In this document: positions 16,590-25,833 of the stretch, one piece after another | Layout of the letters: every line of letters begins with the position of its first letter | Position numbering within the stretch: position 1 is the first letter of the stretch | DNA from: Paenibacillus_E qinlingensis | GTDB lineage: Bacteria; Bacillota; Bacilli; Paenibacillales; NBRC-103111 | DNA length: 64,000 bases | Assembly (NCBI RefSeq): GCF_028746185.1 | Contig: NZ_JAQIVH010000003.1 | Span: 372,001-436,000, forward strand | Direction of reading: 5' to 3' | The notes under the pieces: generated by a model | The model's database searches: none | What the model saw: the letters and a program-made list of their open reading frames with translations, nothing else | Told to the model about the DNA's origin: nothing | Made by a program: the position numbers and the translations under genes

Positions 16590-17144
16590 TTAGGCCCCAA
16601 CCTGTTGGCCCACTGAGGCGGCTTGTTTAAAGTTGGTTTGCAGCAATTCTTCAATATCCGAAGTACGAATAATTAGGCGATTTACTTCATTGGTTGTATA
16701 AGAGAGCTGTTCAGTGCGCTGCTCGAGCTGGGATAAGGAAATGCCGATCCAGTGTTTCTTGCGACGATGCTTGAACAGATCGTATTTGAGTACGGTAAGC
16801 GTTGCCGCAAATGGATCTGGCTTGACATACACATCTTTCATGTTATCTGCCAAATTGAAGAAAAGCTTGCCGCCATTCCATTTGACATAACCTGGTTCAA
16901 AAAGAATCACGAGAAAATCAGTATCTCCGCCGTCCTTGTTTTCCATCGAAATAAGGCGTACAGCGCCATTCCCTTTGGGCTTAATATATTGATTCACGCG
17001 GATATCAGGTAAAAAAGGCACGACAAGAATCGGGCAAACACTAGCGATATACAAATAAGTAGTTGACTCAAATTTCATAGAGAGTACAATGAAAATCAAA
17101 AAGAGCAACAATGTTGCCAGCAAACCCCAATATTTAGGTTTCAT
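16590..17144 (-). CDS. Uncharacterised two-pass membrane protein
   Basis: A 184-residue protein with two hydrophobic segments (about 6-22 and 30-46), followed by a soluble domain that contains a probable beta-rich part (LVILFEPGYVKWNGGKLFFNL) and a C-terminal helix ending near VGA. I do not recognise a family. It is convergent with pepA and divergent from the MFS gene, so it is probably transcribed alone. Confidence 0.7.
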   Translation of the reverse strand: MKPKYWGLLATLLLFLIFIVLSMKFESTTYLYIASVCPILVVPFLPDIRVNQYIKPKGNGAVRLISMENKDGGDTDFLVILFEPGYVKWNGGKLFFNLADNMKDVYVKPDPFAATLTVLKYDLFKHRRKKHWIGISLSQLEQRTEQLSYTTNEVNRLIIRTSDIEELLQTNFKQAASVGQQVGA

Positions 17145-17266
17145 AAGTTTACGATGATCCCGCCTGACATGATAGATTAGGTAGTCTCTCCTATTTTAAC
17201 ATATGCAACCCATAGGTTGTAAACTATTAGATCCTGCAACCTTGCTAGACAGACAAAAGGAGTTTT

Positions 17267-18550
17267 ATGCCTATGAAACTATTTGATCCAAACGCGCGCA
17301 AACCGAAGAAAAAAATGTCCACCTACCGTAAAAGTTTGCTCGTCGCGACATTTGAGGGCTTTCCTGCTGTTATTATTTTTCAACTGCTTGGCGGACCGTT
17401 CCTAACCGGTTACTTGATTTACTTGGGCGCAAGCTCCACCGAGATAGGACTTATTCTAGCGATCACGACAGTCGTGAATATCGTGCAAATTGCGATGGCG
17501 GTCGTCATGCAGAAATTCCGAAATCGGAAGCGCATGTTGATTATTTTTGGATCTACCCATCGTGTATTATGGGCTTGTGTAGGTTTAATTCCTTTTGTCT
17601 TACCGCAAGAGTATTGGGTGGTCACTTATATGATTCTGTACACTGCTGCGCATCTAGGGAATGCGGCTGGGGGAATTGTGTGGACCTCACTGATTAGTGA
17701 TGCGGTACCTGGACCGATACGTGGACGTTATTTTGGACTACGCAATACGATTCTGGGTGGCGTGAGCTCGCTGGCGCTATTCGTGGGCGGTCAGATTCTC
17801 GATAAGTATCCAGGAGAGACGGGTTTCAATTACATTTTCATGATCGTAAGTGTCTGTGTGGTTCTTAACGTAATTGCTTACTTTTTATACCCGAATCCGC
17901 CTTTCGAGCCTTCAACAGCATCCAACCCAGTGGGTATGCTCCAGAAGCCATTAATGGATCGTGCATTTCTTAAAGCGATTATTTTTCTAGCTGCCTTCCT
18001 CTTCGTACAAGGATTGACCGTGCCTCTTTTCTCCTACGTCATGCTGAAGTTGATGAACATTTCCTATGGAACTGTTTCCTATATTACAGTGGTACATACC
18101 TTAGTCATGATGGCTAGCTATTATGTTTGGGGAAATTTGAATGCTCGATTCTCGGCGCAAACTTTGCTATTATGGTCGTTACCGATCATTGCGTTAGCTT
18201 GTTTACTATGGGGAGCTATCGCCTTCATTCCAGCTGTTGTCGTGCTGTTCTTGGTTCATATCGTGCTCGGCATTGGCTTGGGAGGCTTCAATCAAATGGT
18301 TTTTGCTTTTACAATTGGGGATACGCCAAAGAGTGAGCGTCCGATGTATATTGCCACCTACTCGGCGATTACAGGCTTTGCGGCTTTCTTGGGACCTGTT
18401 GCAGGCGGGAAGATTTACGCACTAATTGTGGATCAACCTGAGTGGGTGCAGGTGTATGGCGTATCCACGATAGTTGGCGCTATCTTGCTCATACTTGGCT
18501 TGTGGGTAGGACGTTATGTATTACGAACAGAGATAAGGAGTGGCGTTTAG
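17267..18550 (+). CDS. Major facilitator superfamily transporter
   Basis: A 427-residue protein with about 12 hydrophobic segments and MFS-like internal duplication. The basic loop QKFRNRKRMLIIFG between early helices resembles the MFS motif A position, and GPIRGRYFGLRN lies before helix 5. Substrate unknown. AGGAG precedes the start; either the ATG at 17267 or the one at 17273 may be used, the second having better spacing. The next gene follows one base after the stop, so the transporter may handle a sugar or cyclitol oxidised by that dehydrogenase (inference). Confidence 0.85.
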   Translation: MPMKLFDPNARKPKKKMSTYRKSLLVATFEGFPAVIIFQLLGGPFLTGYLIYLGASSTEIGLILAITTVVNIVQIAMAVVMQKFRNRKRMLIIFGSTHRVLWACVGLIPFVLPQEYWVVTYMILYTAAHLGNAAGGIVWTSLISDAVPGPIRGRYFGLRNTILGGVSSLALFVGGQILDKYPGETGFNYIFMIVSVCVVLNVIAYFLYPNPPFEPSTASNPVGMLQKPLMDRAFLKAIIFLAAFLFVQGLTVPLFSYVMLKLMNISYGTVSYITVVHTLVMMASYYVWGNLNARFSAQTLLLWSLPIIALACLLWGAIAFIPAVVVLFLVHIVLGIGLGGFNQMVFAFTIGDTPKSERPMYIATYSAITGFAAFLGPVAGGKIYALIVDQPEWVQVYGVSTIVGAILLILGLWVGRYVLRTEIRSGV

Positions 18551-18551
18551 C

Positions 18552-19475
18552 ATGTCCAAAAAAAGGATTGGCCTCATCGGCCTAGGCGATATTGCGCAAA
18601 AAGTATACTTACCGCTGCTTTCCGTCAATGAACGGGTGGACCTTGTTGGCATTATGAGCTCTACGGCTGCGACCGTTGAACGTATGAAAATAAAGTATAG
18701 AGTACCTTTCGGAACGACACAATTGGATGAATTATTAGCGCTTGGGTTGGATGCTGTTTTCGTACATAGTCCGACGTCAACGCATTATGATATTGCTATG
18801 AAATGTATGTTGCATGGCGTTGCCGTATATGTAGATAAACCGCTTTCGTATACTTGGGCAGAATCGGTGGAGATGGCTTCCTATGCGGAGCGCAAAGGTG
18901 TGCTGCTAGCTGCGGGTTTTAACCGTCGCTATGCTCCTCTTTACATGGAGGCCAAGGCATGGTTACAGGAAGCGGGCGGATTTGATGTGGCTTCAGCCGT
19001 CAAACATCGTACCAAGCTGCAAGGACATAGCGCCAAAGAAACGTTGTATGATGATCTGATCCACATGCTGGACACGTTACTTTGGTTAGGAGAAAGCTCC
19101 TACGAAGTGAGGGCCTCCCATCAACAAATAGATGATAGCGGCAAGCTGCTGCATGCCTCTGGCACGCTAGGTTTTGGTTCGGCGACAGGTTCCTATAGTA
19201 TGGTTAGACTCGCTGGCGTTGATTTGGAAAAGGTGGAGCTGCATGGCAGCGGAAGATCTGTCGAGGTGACGAATTTGGAGTCAGCGGTCTTTTATGATAG
19301 GAATGCCGCTCCGCGCCTGCGCACCTTCGGCAGCTGGGACACGGTGCTGGAGCGTAGAGGATTCGCTGGTGTCGTCCAGCATTTCTTGGATTCACTGGAT
19401 AATCCGAATGCTTGCGGCATTCGGGGGGATCGGGTGCTGGCTTCGCATGAGCTGGTGGAGAAGCTGTCGGTGTAA
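18552..19475 (+). CDS. Gfo/Idh/MocA-family oxidoreductase
   Basis: A 307-residue NAD(P)-dependent dehydrogenase. The N-terminal Rossmann fold has GLIGLGDIAQ; VYVDKPLSY corresponds to the family EKP motif with its catalytic lysine; the C-terminal alpha/beta domain includes DDLIHMLDTLLWL. Family members oxidise sugars, inositol or related polyols. The ATG at 18552 lies just after the MFS stop, with GGAG upstream inside that gene; the longer frame from a GTG at 18540 is less likely. The pair with the MFS transporter suggests coupled uptake and oxidation. Confidence 0.88.
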   Translation: MSKKRIGLIGLGDIAQKVYLPLLSVNERVDLVGIMSSTAATVERMKIKYRVPFGTTQLDELLALGLDAVFVHSPTSTHYDIAMKCMLHGVAVYVDKPLSYTWAESVEMASYAERKGVLLAAGFNRRYAPLYMEAKAWLQEAGGFDVASAVKHRTKLQGHSAKETLYDDLIHMLDTLLWLGESSYEVRASHQQIDDSGKLLHASGTLGFGSATGSYSMVRLAGVDLEKVELHGSGRSVEVTNLESAVFYDRNAAPRLRTFGSWDTVLERRGFAGVVQHFLDSLDNPNACGIRGDRVLASHELVEKLSV

Positions 19476-19562
19476 GAGAGACTAACCCTACATCCAACCG
19501 ACTGTGGACAATCTCTCATCCAACCTACTGACGACAGTTGTTGTGAGATTGTGGAAGTCGAT

Positions 19563-19746
19563 TAGTTCGAATTTTCCTGCTTAAATAGGAGATTTGGAAG
19601 AGATTAGCAGCAGTAGTCCGATTTGGCCTACTTAAAATGCCCGATACCGGCGGTCACCTCGGAAATTGGTGAAATAGTTCGGTAAAATCGAACTAATCGA
19701 TCATCGGGTGGGACTGGATGCCATTTAGTTCGATTATTTCGGACTA
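19563..19746. repeat. Four-unit 21-bp palindrome array (locus C)
   Basis: Units of form TA-N17-TA start at 19563, 19614, 19675 and 19726 (spacing 51, 61, 51). Half-sites follow TAGTTCGA or TAGTCCGA; the right halves of units 1 and 2 differ (TAAGCAGG, TAAGTAGG). Units 3 and 4 are good hairpins. It lies in the 392-bp convergent gap between the Gfo/Idh/MocA gene and gcvPB. An additional inverted pair ACAATCTC/GAGATTGT flanks 19508-19552. Confidence 0.85.
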
Positions 19747-19783
19747 ATGATTGCAAATGAGTGCAAATAGCCCGACGGACATA

Positions 19784-19833
19784 AAAAGGCTGATTCCAAA
19801 AGTAGCTATCTACTTCTGGAATCAGCCTTTTCA
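19784..19833. terminator. Bidirectional terminator after gcvPB
   Basis: AAAAGGCTGATTCCA pairs with TGGAATCAGCCTTTT, extended by GTAG/CTAC, with a CTAT loop. It can end the gcv operon on the minus strand. Confidence 0.92.
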
Positions 19834-19867
19834 CGCATTACGTGATTCAGATGTATGTGGTTTGTGA

Positions 19868-21325
19868 TTACCCGCACGTACAGTTCAGAACTGGCTTCCG
19901 AGCGGCCAATGCCTCATCCATCCGACTGACGACCGTCGTGTAAGGGGCATTTTTAACCAACTCTGGCGTCTCTTCTGCTTCTTTGGCGATGGCGATCATC
20001 GTATCGATGAAGCTATCCAAGGTTTGCTTGCTTTCTGTTTCCGTTGGCTCGATCATAATACATTCTTCCACGCTGAGCGGGAAGTAGATCGTTGGCGGGT
20101 GGTAGCCGAAGTCGAGCAGTCTTTTGGCAATATCGAGTGTACGTACGCCCAGCTTCTTCTGGCGATTCCCAGATAGCACGAATTCGTGCTTGCAGAAGCG
20201 GGGATGCGGAACATCGAAATACGGCGTTAACCGAGCTAGCATATAGTTGGCGTTCAACACAGCGTATTCGGATACTTTGCGCAAGCCTTCCGGACCGAGC
20301 GTACGAATGTAGGTATAGGCACGCACGAGGATGCCGAAGTTGCCGTAGTAGCCTTTGACGCGACCGATGGACTGTGGATAGTTGTAGTCGAAATAGAAGC
20401 TGTTATCCTCCCGTTTGGCGACAAGTGGTGTTGGCAAAAAGGGAATTAGCCGCTCTTTGACGCCGACAGGGCCAGCGCCAGGGCCGCCGCCACCGTGCGG
20501 TGTGCTCATGGTTTTGTGCAGGTTGAGATGGACGACATCGAAGCCCATGTCCCCTGGTCGCGTGATGCCCATAATGGCATTCGCGTTCGCGCCATCATAG
20601 TAGAGCAGTCCGCCTGCGGCATGCACGATTTCGGCGATCTCGACGATTTGTTCTTCGAACAAACCGAGGGTGTTCGGGTTCGTCAACATGAGAGCGGCTG
20701 TATCGGAACCGACGGCACGGCGCAACTCGTCGAGATTCACGAGGCCGCGCTCATCAGATTTAATCGTCACCGTTTGGAATCCAGCAACTGTTGCACTGGC
20801 TGGATTCGTGCCATGCGCGGAATCCGGACAGATAACCTTGGTACGATGCTCGCCGCGGCTTTCGTGATAAGAGCGGATCATCATGAGTCCCGTCCATTCA
20901 CCATGAGCCCCAGCCGCAGGCTGCAAGGTTACGCGATCCATTCCCGTGATCGCTTCGAGATCATGCTGGAGATTGTACAGCAGCTCCATGGCACCTTGTA
21001 TCGATTCCTCTGGCTGATACGGGTGAATATGGGCGAAGCCGGGGAAGCGGGCGACGTCTTCGTTGATTTTGGGATTATATTTCATCGTACATGAGCCTAA
21101 CGGATAGAAACCATTATCCACACCGAAGTTGCGACGAGAAAGCGCCGTGTAGTGGCGGATGACATCGACTTCATATACTTCGGGCAGGTCAGGTTCTAGC
21201 TGCCGGCGAAATTTGGCAGGAAGAAGTTCATCGATGTTCATGTCGGGAACATCCGATTCGGGTAAGGAATAGGCGACGCGTCCAGGATGGCTCATTTCGA
21301 AAATAAGTGCTTTTTCGTTGTTCAT
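19868..21325 (-). CDS. gcvPB: Glycine dehydrogenase (decarboxylating) subunit 2
   Basis: A 485-residue PLP enzyme subunit of the glycine cleavage P protein. With GcvPA it decarboxylates glycine and passes the aminomethyl group to lipoyl-GcvH. The PLP lysine is K271 in HLNLHKTMSTPHGGGG; other family motifs are LGSCTMKYNPK and CPDSAHGTNPAS. Length is normal for subunit 2 of the split enzyme. Its ATG overlaps the gcvPA stop by four bases (ATGA), so the two are translationally coupled. The C-terminus ends NCTCG. Last gene of the riboswitch-controlled operon. Confidence 0.97.
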   Translation of the reverse strand: MNNEKALIFEMSHPGRVAYSLPESDVPDMNIDELLPAKFRRQLEPDLPEVYEVDVIRHYTALSRRNFGVDNGFYPLGSCTMKYNPKINEDVARFPGFAHIHPYQPEESIQGAMELLYNLQHDLEAITGMDRVTLQPAAGAHGEWTGLMMIRSYHESRGEHRTKVICPDSAHGTNPASATVAGFQTVTIKSDERGLVNLDELRRAVGSDTAALMLTNPNTLGLFEEQIVEIAEIVHAAGGLLYYDGANANAIMGITRPGDMGFDVVHLNLHKTMSTPHGGGGPGAGPVGVKERLIPFLPTPLVAKREDNSFYFDYNYPQSIGRVKGYYGNFGILVRAYTYIRTLGPEGLRKVSEYAVLNANYMLARLTPYFDVPHPRFCKHEFVLSGNRQKKLGVRTLDIAKRLLDFGYHPPTIYFPLSVEECIMIEPTETESKQTLDSFIDTMIAIAKEAEETPELVKNAPYTTVVSRMDEALAARKPVLNCTCG

Positions 21326-22677
21326 ACGAGTTCCTCCAATGCGGCTGCGAAGGCATCAATGTCTTCGCGTGTTCGTTGCTCGGTGACGGCGATTAACATA
21401 TGGCCGGCTAGCTCTGGATAGTCGCGGCCGAGATCGTAGCCGCCGATCATATTGCGCTGGAGGAGCTGGCGATTCAGCTCCTCGATATTCGTGCCGTCCG
21501 GCAGCTTGACGGCAAATTCATTAAAGTAGCTGCCTGCGAAGGGCAGCTCCAGCTTGGATGACGCGGTTAGGCGATTCGCCGCGTAATGGGCTTTGCGGAC
21601 GTTAAGCGTGCCAACGTCCTGAATGCCTTGTTTGCCCATCGTGGACAAGTACACGGATGCGCAAAGCGCGAGAAGCGCTTGGTTGGAGCAGATATTCGAC
21701 GTGGCTTTCTCACGTCGTATATGCTGCTCCCGCGCTTGCAGCGTAAGCACGAAACCGCGCTTGCCATCGCGGTCCACGGTTTGGCCCACGATGCGCCCCG
21801 GCATGCGGCGCATCCAGCTCTCCGCGACGGCGAAGTAGCCGCAGCTCGGTCCTCCCAGCGCAGCTGGGATGCCGAGCGGCTGGCAATCGCCGACGACGAT
21901 GTCAGCGCCGAGCTTGCCCGGCGCTTCGAGCAGCCCGAGCGTGAGCGGATTCGCGCTCACGACGAGCAGTGCGCCCGCGCCGTGCGCGAGCGGCTCCACA
22001 GCCGCGAGATCCTCCAAGCAGCCGAAGAAATTCGGCGATTGGAGGATGACGGCGGCAGCGTCGCTCTCGAGCTTGGACGCGAGATCGTCCAGATCGGTTA
22101 CACCTTCGGATGTAACCGCGATCTCGACGACGTCCAAGTTCAGCCCGCGGGCGGACGTGCGCAACACGGCGCGCGCTTCCGGGTGCACCGCGCGCGACAC
22201 GAGCAGACGGCTGCGCTTCGTCGCGCCGCTGGCTAGTGCGCCAGCTTCGGCCAGCGCTGTGGCGCCATCGTACATCGAGGCGTTCGCCACGGCCATGCCG
22301 GTGAGCTCACAGATGTACGACTGAAACTCAAAAATAGCCTGCAATTCCCCCTGGCTAATTTCTGGTTGATAAGGCGTGTACGCTGTGTAGAATTCTGAGC
22401 GTGAGATGACATGATTGATCACCACCGGAAGGTGATGATCGTAGATGCCAGCGCCGAGAAAGCTGGCGTAGCGCTGGAAATCCGCATTGCGCCCCGCCAA
22501 CTCGCGCATATATCGAAGTAATCCCTGCTCACTGAGGGCATTCCCCACTTGCAGTTCACCCTGAAACCGCACCCCCTGCGGGATATCGCTAAACATCTCT
22601 TCCATGGAGGAGATGCCGATGGTCTTTAGCATTTCCTTTTGATCCTGTTCCGTAATAGGCAAATAACGATGTTTCAT
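21322..22677 (-). CDS. gcvPA: Glycine dehydrogenase (decarboxylating) subunit 1
   Basis: A 451-residue subunit 1 of the split P protein, lacking the PLP lysine, which lies in subunit 2. It carries the family start MKHRYLPITEQDQKEMLKTIG, plus GAGIYDHHLPVVINHVISR and YTPYQPEISQGELQAIFEFQ. It works with GcvPB, GcvT and GcvH in the cytosol. The segment from about 21720 to 22280 is strongly GC-rich compared with both flanks. It lies 35 bp behind gcvT. Confidence 0.97.
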   Translation of the reverse strand: MKHRYLPITEQDQKEMLKTIGISSMEEMFSDIPQGVRFQGELQVGNALSEQGLLRYMRELAGRNADFQRYASFLGAGIYDHHLPVVINHVISRSEFYTAYTPYQPEISQGELQAIFEFQSYICELTGMAVANASMYDGATALAEAGALASGATKRSRLLVSRAVHPEARAVLRTSARGLNLDVVEIAVTSEGVTDLDDLASKLESDAAAVILQSPNFFGCLEDLAAVEPLAHGAGALLVVSANPLTLGLLEAPGKLGADIVVGDCQPLGIPAALGGPSCGYFAVAESWMRRMPGRIVGQTVDRDGKRGFVLTLQAREQHIRREKATSNICSNQALLALCASVYLSTMGKQGIQDVGTLNVRKAHYAANRLTASSKLELPFAGSYFNEFAVKLPDGTNIEELNRQLLQRNMIGGYDLGRDYPELAGHMLIAVTEQRTREDIDAFAAALEELV

Positions 22678-22712
22678 AACCGAAGATGCTCCTTCCGACC
22701 CGGATTCGGGGA

Positions 22713-23801
22713 TTATTTCTTTTTGTGAAAAGGGGTAGAGACGACTGAAGCTTTCACTTGCGTGCCTCTAATCTCTACAAACACTTCCGCACCTAGGGTG
22801 CTATACGCGGCATCAATCAGAGCTAAGCCGACATTCGTTTTGTACGTTGGAGATTGCGTCCCTGTTGTTACTTCACCGATCTGTTTACCTTCAGCGTAAA
22901 CGGCATAATGAGGACGCGGAATGCCGCGTTCTTGCATTTCAATACCGACAAGCTTGCGGGGGATGCCGTTTGTTTTTTGCTCCAATAGGGCATCACGTCC
23001 GATGAAATCACCTTTACCCAGCTTTACAAAAAAGGAAAGCCCCGCCTCAAGCGGCGAAATCTCGGAGGATAGCTCCTGTCCGTAAAGGGGGAGTCGCGCT
23101 TCAAAGCGAAGCGTATCTCGAGCGCCTAAACCTGTTGGAAGGAGTCCATGCTCCTCGCCTGCTTCAAGCAGTTTCCGCCATAAGGGGATGGCATCCTTTT
23201 GATCGACATAAAGCTCGAAACCATCTTCACCTGTATACCCAGTACGGGAAAGCAGCACTTTCACATCTCCAACTTTTACATCAGGAAGGAAATGAAAGGT
23301 CTTTAAAGTCTGAAGTGGTGCGTCTGTCAATTTCGCTAAAATGGTAATTGCCTGAGGACCTTGTAGAGCCAGCAAGGCAGTATCATCAGAAATGTTGCTC
23401 AGCTCGACCTGACCTGTCAGGTGCTGCTGCAGCCAAGCGATGTCTTTCTCGATATTAGAGGCATTGATAACGAGCATGTAATCATTGTCACTGAACTTGT
23501 AAACGAGCAGATCATCAACTACACCACCACTCGGGTAGCATAGGAGGCTGTACTGGCACTGTCCTTCTACCAGTTTGGACACATCATTCGTCGTGACGTG
23601 TTGTACAAATGCGAAAGCATCCGGGCCTTGAACGCGTACTTCGCCCATATGCGACACATCAAAAAGGCCCGCCTGCCCCCTGACAGCATCATGCTCTTTT
23701 TGAATGCCAGTGAATTGTACGGGCAGCTCCCAGCCGCCAAAATCAATGATTCGCGCGCCATATTCTGCGTAAATCGGGAAGAGCGGTGTTCGTTTCAGCA
23801 T
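22713..23801 (-). CDS. gcvT: Aminomethyltransferase (glycine cleavage T protein)
   Basis: A 362-residue tetrahydrofolate-dependent enzyme that releases ammonia from the aminomethyl-lipoyl GcvH intermediate and forms methylene-THF. The N-terminus (TPLFPIYAEYGARIIDFGGWELPVQF), FDVSHMGEVRVQG and VVDDLLVYK with its conserved aspartate are typical, and the length is standard. GTGAGG precedes the ATG. It is first in the gcvT-gcvPA-gcvPB operon, and a tandem glycine riboswitch plus terminator hairpin lies in its leader. Confidence 0.97.
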   Translation of the reverse strand: MLKRTPLFPIYAEYGARIIDFGGWELPVQFTGIQKEHDAVRGQAGLFDVSHMGEVRVQGPDAFAFVQHVTTNDVSKLVEGQCQYSLLCYPSGGVVDDLLVYKFSDNDYMLVINASNIEKDIAWLQQHLTGQVELSNISDDTALLALQGPQAITILAKLTDAPLQTLKTFHFLPDVKVGDVKVLLSRTGYTGEDGFELYVDQKDAIPLWRKLLEAGEEHGLLPTGLGARDTLRFEARLPLYGQELSSEISPLEAGLSFFVKLGKGDFIGRDALLEQKTNGIPRKLVGIEMQERGIPRPHYAVYAEGKQIGEVTTGTQSPTYKTNVGLALIDAAYSTLGAEVFVEIRGTQVKASVVSTPFHKKK

Positions 23802-23850
23802 GCAAATAACCTCACTTTTATTCGACTTATTTACCGTTGGTTATATTTCG

Positions 23851-23901
23851 AAAACACAAATAGGAGCAAAAAGTATGCAACACAAACATACCTTTTGCCC
23901 C
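23851..23901 (-). terminator. Terminator hairpin of the riboswitch expression platform
   Basis: On the minus strand GGGGCAAAAGGTATG can pair with CATACTTTTTGCTCC, followed by TTTGTGTTTT. Its 5' arm touches the end of aptamer 2, as expected if glycine binding disrupts the terminator and turns expression on. Confidence 0.65.
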
Positions 23902-24110
23902 TGTCCTTTATACCTGAGAGTTGCCTAGAACGGGAGAATCTATGCATCTCACCGTTAAGTTTCCCCTTGGGTGTCCGATTTCCCGTGATTAACGAGTGTT
24001 CGAAGCTCTCCAGAGTCGCGTCCGATACAGGTCCTTTTGCCTGAGAGATTCACCGCTCTGGGCTTACTCCTTCGGCGCTGCAACGTGCTCAGCAGTCTCT
24101 CCCTGTATCC
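23899..24110 (-). ncRNA. Tandem glycine riboswitch
   Basis: Two glycine aptamers lie on the minus strand before gcvT. Aptamer 1 (about 24024-24110) has its P1 made of GATACAGG and CCTGTATC, and contains GGGAGAG, the CGCCGAAGGAG core and GAATCTCTCAGGCAAAAGGAC. Aptamer 2 (about 23899-24019) has GGAGAGC, ACCCAAGGGG and AACTCTCAGGTATAAAGGAC. The paired arrangement, with a short linker, and control of gcvT-gcvPA-gcvPB are classic. gcvH, on the other strand, is not under this switch. Confidence 0.95.
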
Positions 24111-24312
24111 TCATTCGCCAATATTTAATTAGCCTATTTAACTTTATTATGTGTCTAAATTGGTGTGAATTGTCAACAATAACTTTTGATTTGGATGGTC
24201 AGTGGAGGTTATACCCGTTCCTTTCACAGCTTCTAGGACAGCCGTCTTGACTTTGATGTTCACAGTAGATTAAGCTAAAAGCAAAATTTGTAAGTAAGTG
24301 AGGCGTGGACTG

Positions 24313-24702
24313 ATGAGCAACGTACAAGCCAATTTGTTATACACCAAAGAGCACGAGTGGGTAGAGAAGCTATCGGATACGGTGGTTCGCATAGGGATTA
24401 CCGATTTTGCACAAGATCAATTGGGTGATATTGTATTCGTAGAGCTCCCGAAAGTGGGCGCTTCTGTAACAGCGAATGAGAGTATTGGGAGTGTGGAGTC
24501 GGTCAAAACGGTTTCGGATATTTTCTGCCCGGTATCAGGCAAAGTAACGGCTGTGAACAGTACATTGGAAGGCTCGCCAGAACTGGTAAATACAGCATCT
24601 TTCGGTGAAGGCTGGATGGTTGAGGTAGAAATCTCAGGACCTGAAGCCTTGGAAGGCTTATTGAGCGCTGCGGAATACGGTTCTTATATCGGTAACGACT
24701 AA
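24313..24702 (+). CDS. gcvH: Glycine cleavage system H protein
   Basis: A 129-residue lipoyl carrier that shuttles the aminomethyl group between P, T and L proteins. The lipoylated lysine is K65 in SVESVKTVSD, and the hybrid-motif fold is complete (LLYTKEHEWVE, then GITDFAQDQLGDIVFVELP). The ATG at 24313 is preferred because GTGAGG lies about ten bases upstream; a longer frame from 24298 would start in that ribosome site. It is divergent from the gcvT operon and followed by the molybdoenzyme gene. Contrast with the lysine-less relative at 1155. Confidence 0.96.
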   Translation: MSNVQANLLYTKEHEWVEKLSDTVVRIGITDFAQDQLGDIVFVELPKVGASVTANESIGSVESVKTVSDIFCPVSGKVTAVNSTLEGSPELVNTASFGEGWMVEVEISGPEALEGLLSAAEYGSYIGND

Positions 24703-24746
24703 GTTTGTTTGATTTCGATGAAAGTAGAACGGATGGAGGTTTTTCC

Positions 24747-25343
24747 ATGCAATTTGGGCAAAAGCTGCCGCAGGATCCGAACGATCGTGTTCCTCCTGGG
24801 CAAACGCTGACACAAGGCTGGCCTGTGCTGCACTATGGGTCCGTGCCCTACTACAACGACATGAGCAAATGGGATTTGCGTTTGTTCGGCTTGGTGGAAG
24901 AAGAGTTCACCATTTCGTATAAGGATTTTATGGCACTGCCACGCAAGGAATTTAAGAATGACATTCACTGTGTGACTACATGGTCCAAGTTGGACAATGT
25001 GTGGGAAGGTATTGCTGTGTCCGAGCTGATAAGCAAAGTGAAGCTGAAGCCAGAAGCAACGCATGTGATGCTGCATGCTGAGCATGGGTGGACGACAAAT
25101 CTTCCACTGGAAGATTTCCTTTTGGAGACGTCTTTTCTAGGCATCCGCCATAATGGCGTGCTGCTAACACCTGACCACGGAGCACCTGTACGTATGGTGG
25201 TTCCGCATCTCTATTTCTGGAAAAGCGCCAAATGGCTGCGTGGTATTGAGTTTATGGCGAAGGATAAGCCAGGATTTTGGGAGCGGAATGGTTACCATAT
25301 GTACGGAAATCCTTGGAACGAGGAACGCTACGATTTTGATTGA
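24747..25343 (+). CDS. Molybdopterin-dependent oxidoreductase, YuiH-like (sulfite oxidase-type domain)
   Basis: A 198-residue protein consisting of a single Moco-binding domain of the sulfite oxidase family, the same length as Bacillus subtilis YuiH as I recall. The conserved molybdenum-ligating cysteine lies in NDIHCVTTWSK; GAPVRMVVPHLYFWKSAKW is the other family signature. There is no signal peptide, so it is cytoplasmic, and the substrate is unknown. The ATG at 24747 has GGAGG upstream. It follows gcvH by 44 bp without a terminator, so they may be cotranscribed. Confidence 0.88.
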   Translation: MQFGQKLPQDPNDRVPPGQTLTQGWPVLHYGSVPYYNDMSKWDLRLFGLVEEEFTISYKDFMALPRKEFKNDIHCVTTWSKLDNVWEGIAVSELISKVKLKPEATHVMLHAEHGWTTNLPLEDFLLETSFLGIRHNGVLLTPDHGAPVRMVVPHLYFWKSAKWLRGIEFMAKDKPGFWERNGYHMYGNPWNEERYDFD

Positions 25344-25349
25344 CGAGAC

Positions 25350-25389
25350 AAGCCCACTAAAGCGAATGTGCTGTAGTGGGCTTTTTTTT
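25350..25389 (+). terminator. Terminator after the YuiH-like gene
   Basis: AGCCCACTA and TAGTGGGCT form the stem, followed by TTTTTTT. Confidence 0.93.
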
Positions 25390-25528
25390 GCATTTTGCTG
25401 ATGTGTGGCATGCTGGTTGCGAGTCGAGCTATTAGGGTGAAAGGAGAGAAGTAGAAGTATGTTTTCCTGAGTCATTAAAGTGAATCTATCGGATGGGAGT
25501 TTCGTAATTCTCCTGTGTGCCAAATAAA

Positions 25529-25713
25529 TAGATGGATTTTCTGTAGTTAAATATTGCGATTTTCGAAACTAATGCAGGATAGATGGAAAATATGTAGGTA
25601 ATTTCGACCATTTTACCCAATTTGATCAACAAAGGCTTTTATAACTACATGTTTTACAGTTAAATCAAATTTTCGAGGAAATTTCTCACAGATAGCTGTA
25701 TATATTCCAGTTA
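25529..25713. repeat. Four-unit 21-bp palindrome array (locus B)
   Basis: Units of form TA-N17-TA start at 25529, 25580, 25642 and 25693 (spacing 51, 62, 51). Half-sites are TAGATGGA, TAACTACA, TAACTGTA, TAGCTGTA and TAACTGGA. It occupies the 490-bp convergent gap between the YuiH-like gene and an AraC gene. I see nothing else in this gap except the terminator at its left. Confidence 0.85.
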
Positions 25714-25833
25714 ATCAAATTAGTGAATCACGAGCCCCTCTCAATTGACAAACGCCACCAACAACGTCTCCGCGGCGAAATCCCGTGTCCACGTCTCGAT
25801 CATTCATACCGAGCCCTCACGTCGTTTTCTCAT

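Noticed and set aside
21586..22324. Long plus-strand frames over gcvPA
   Set aside because: Same cause: GC-rich antisense of a well-supported gene.
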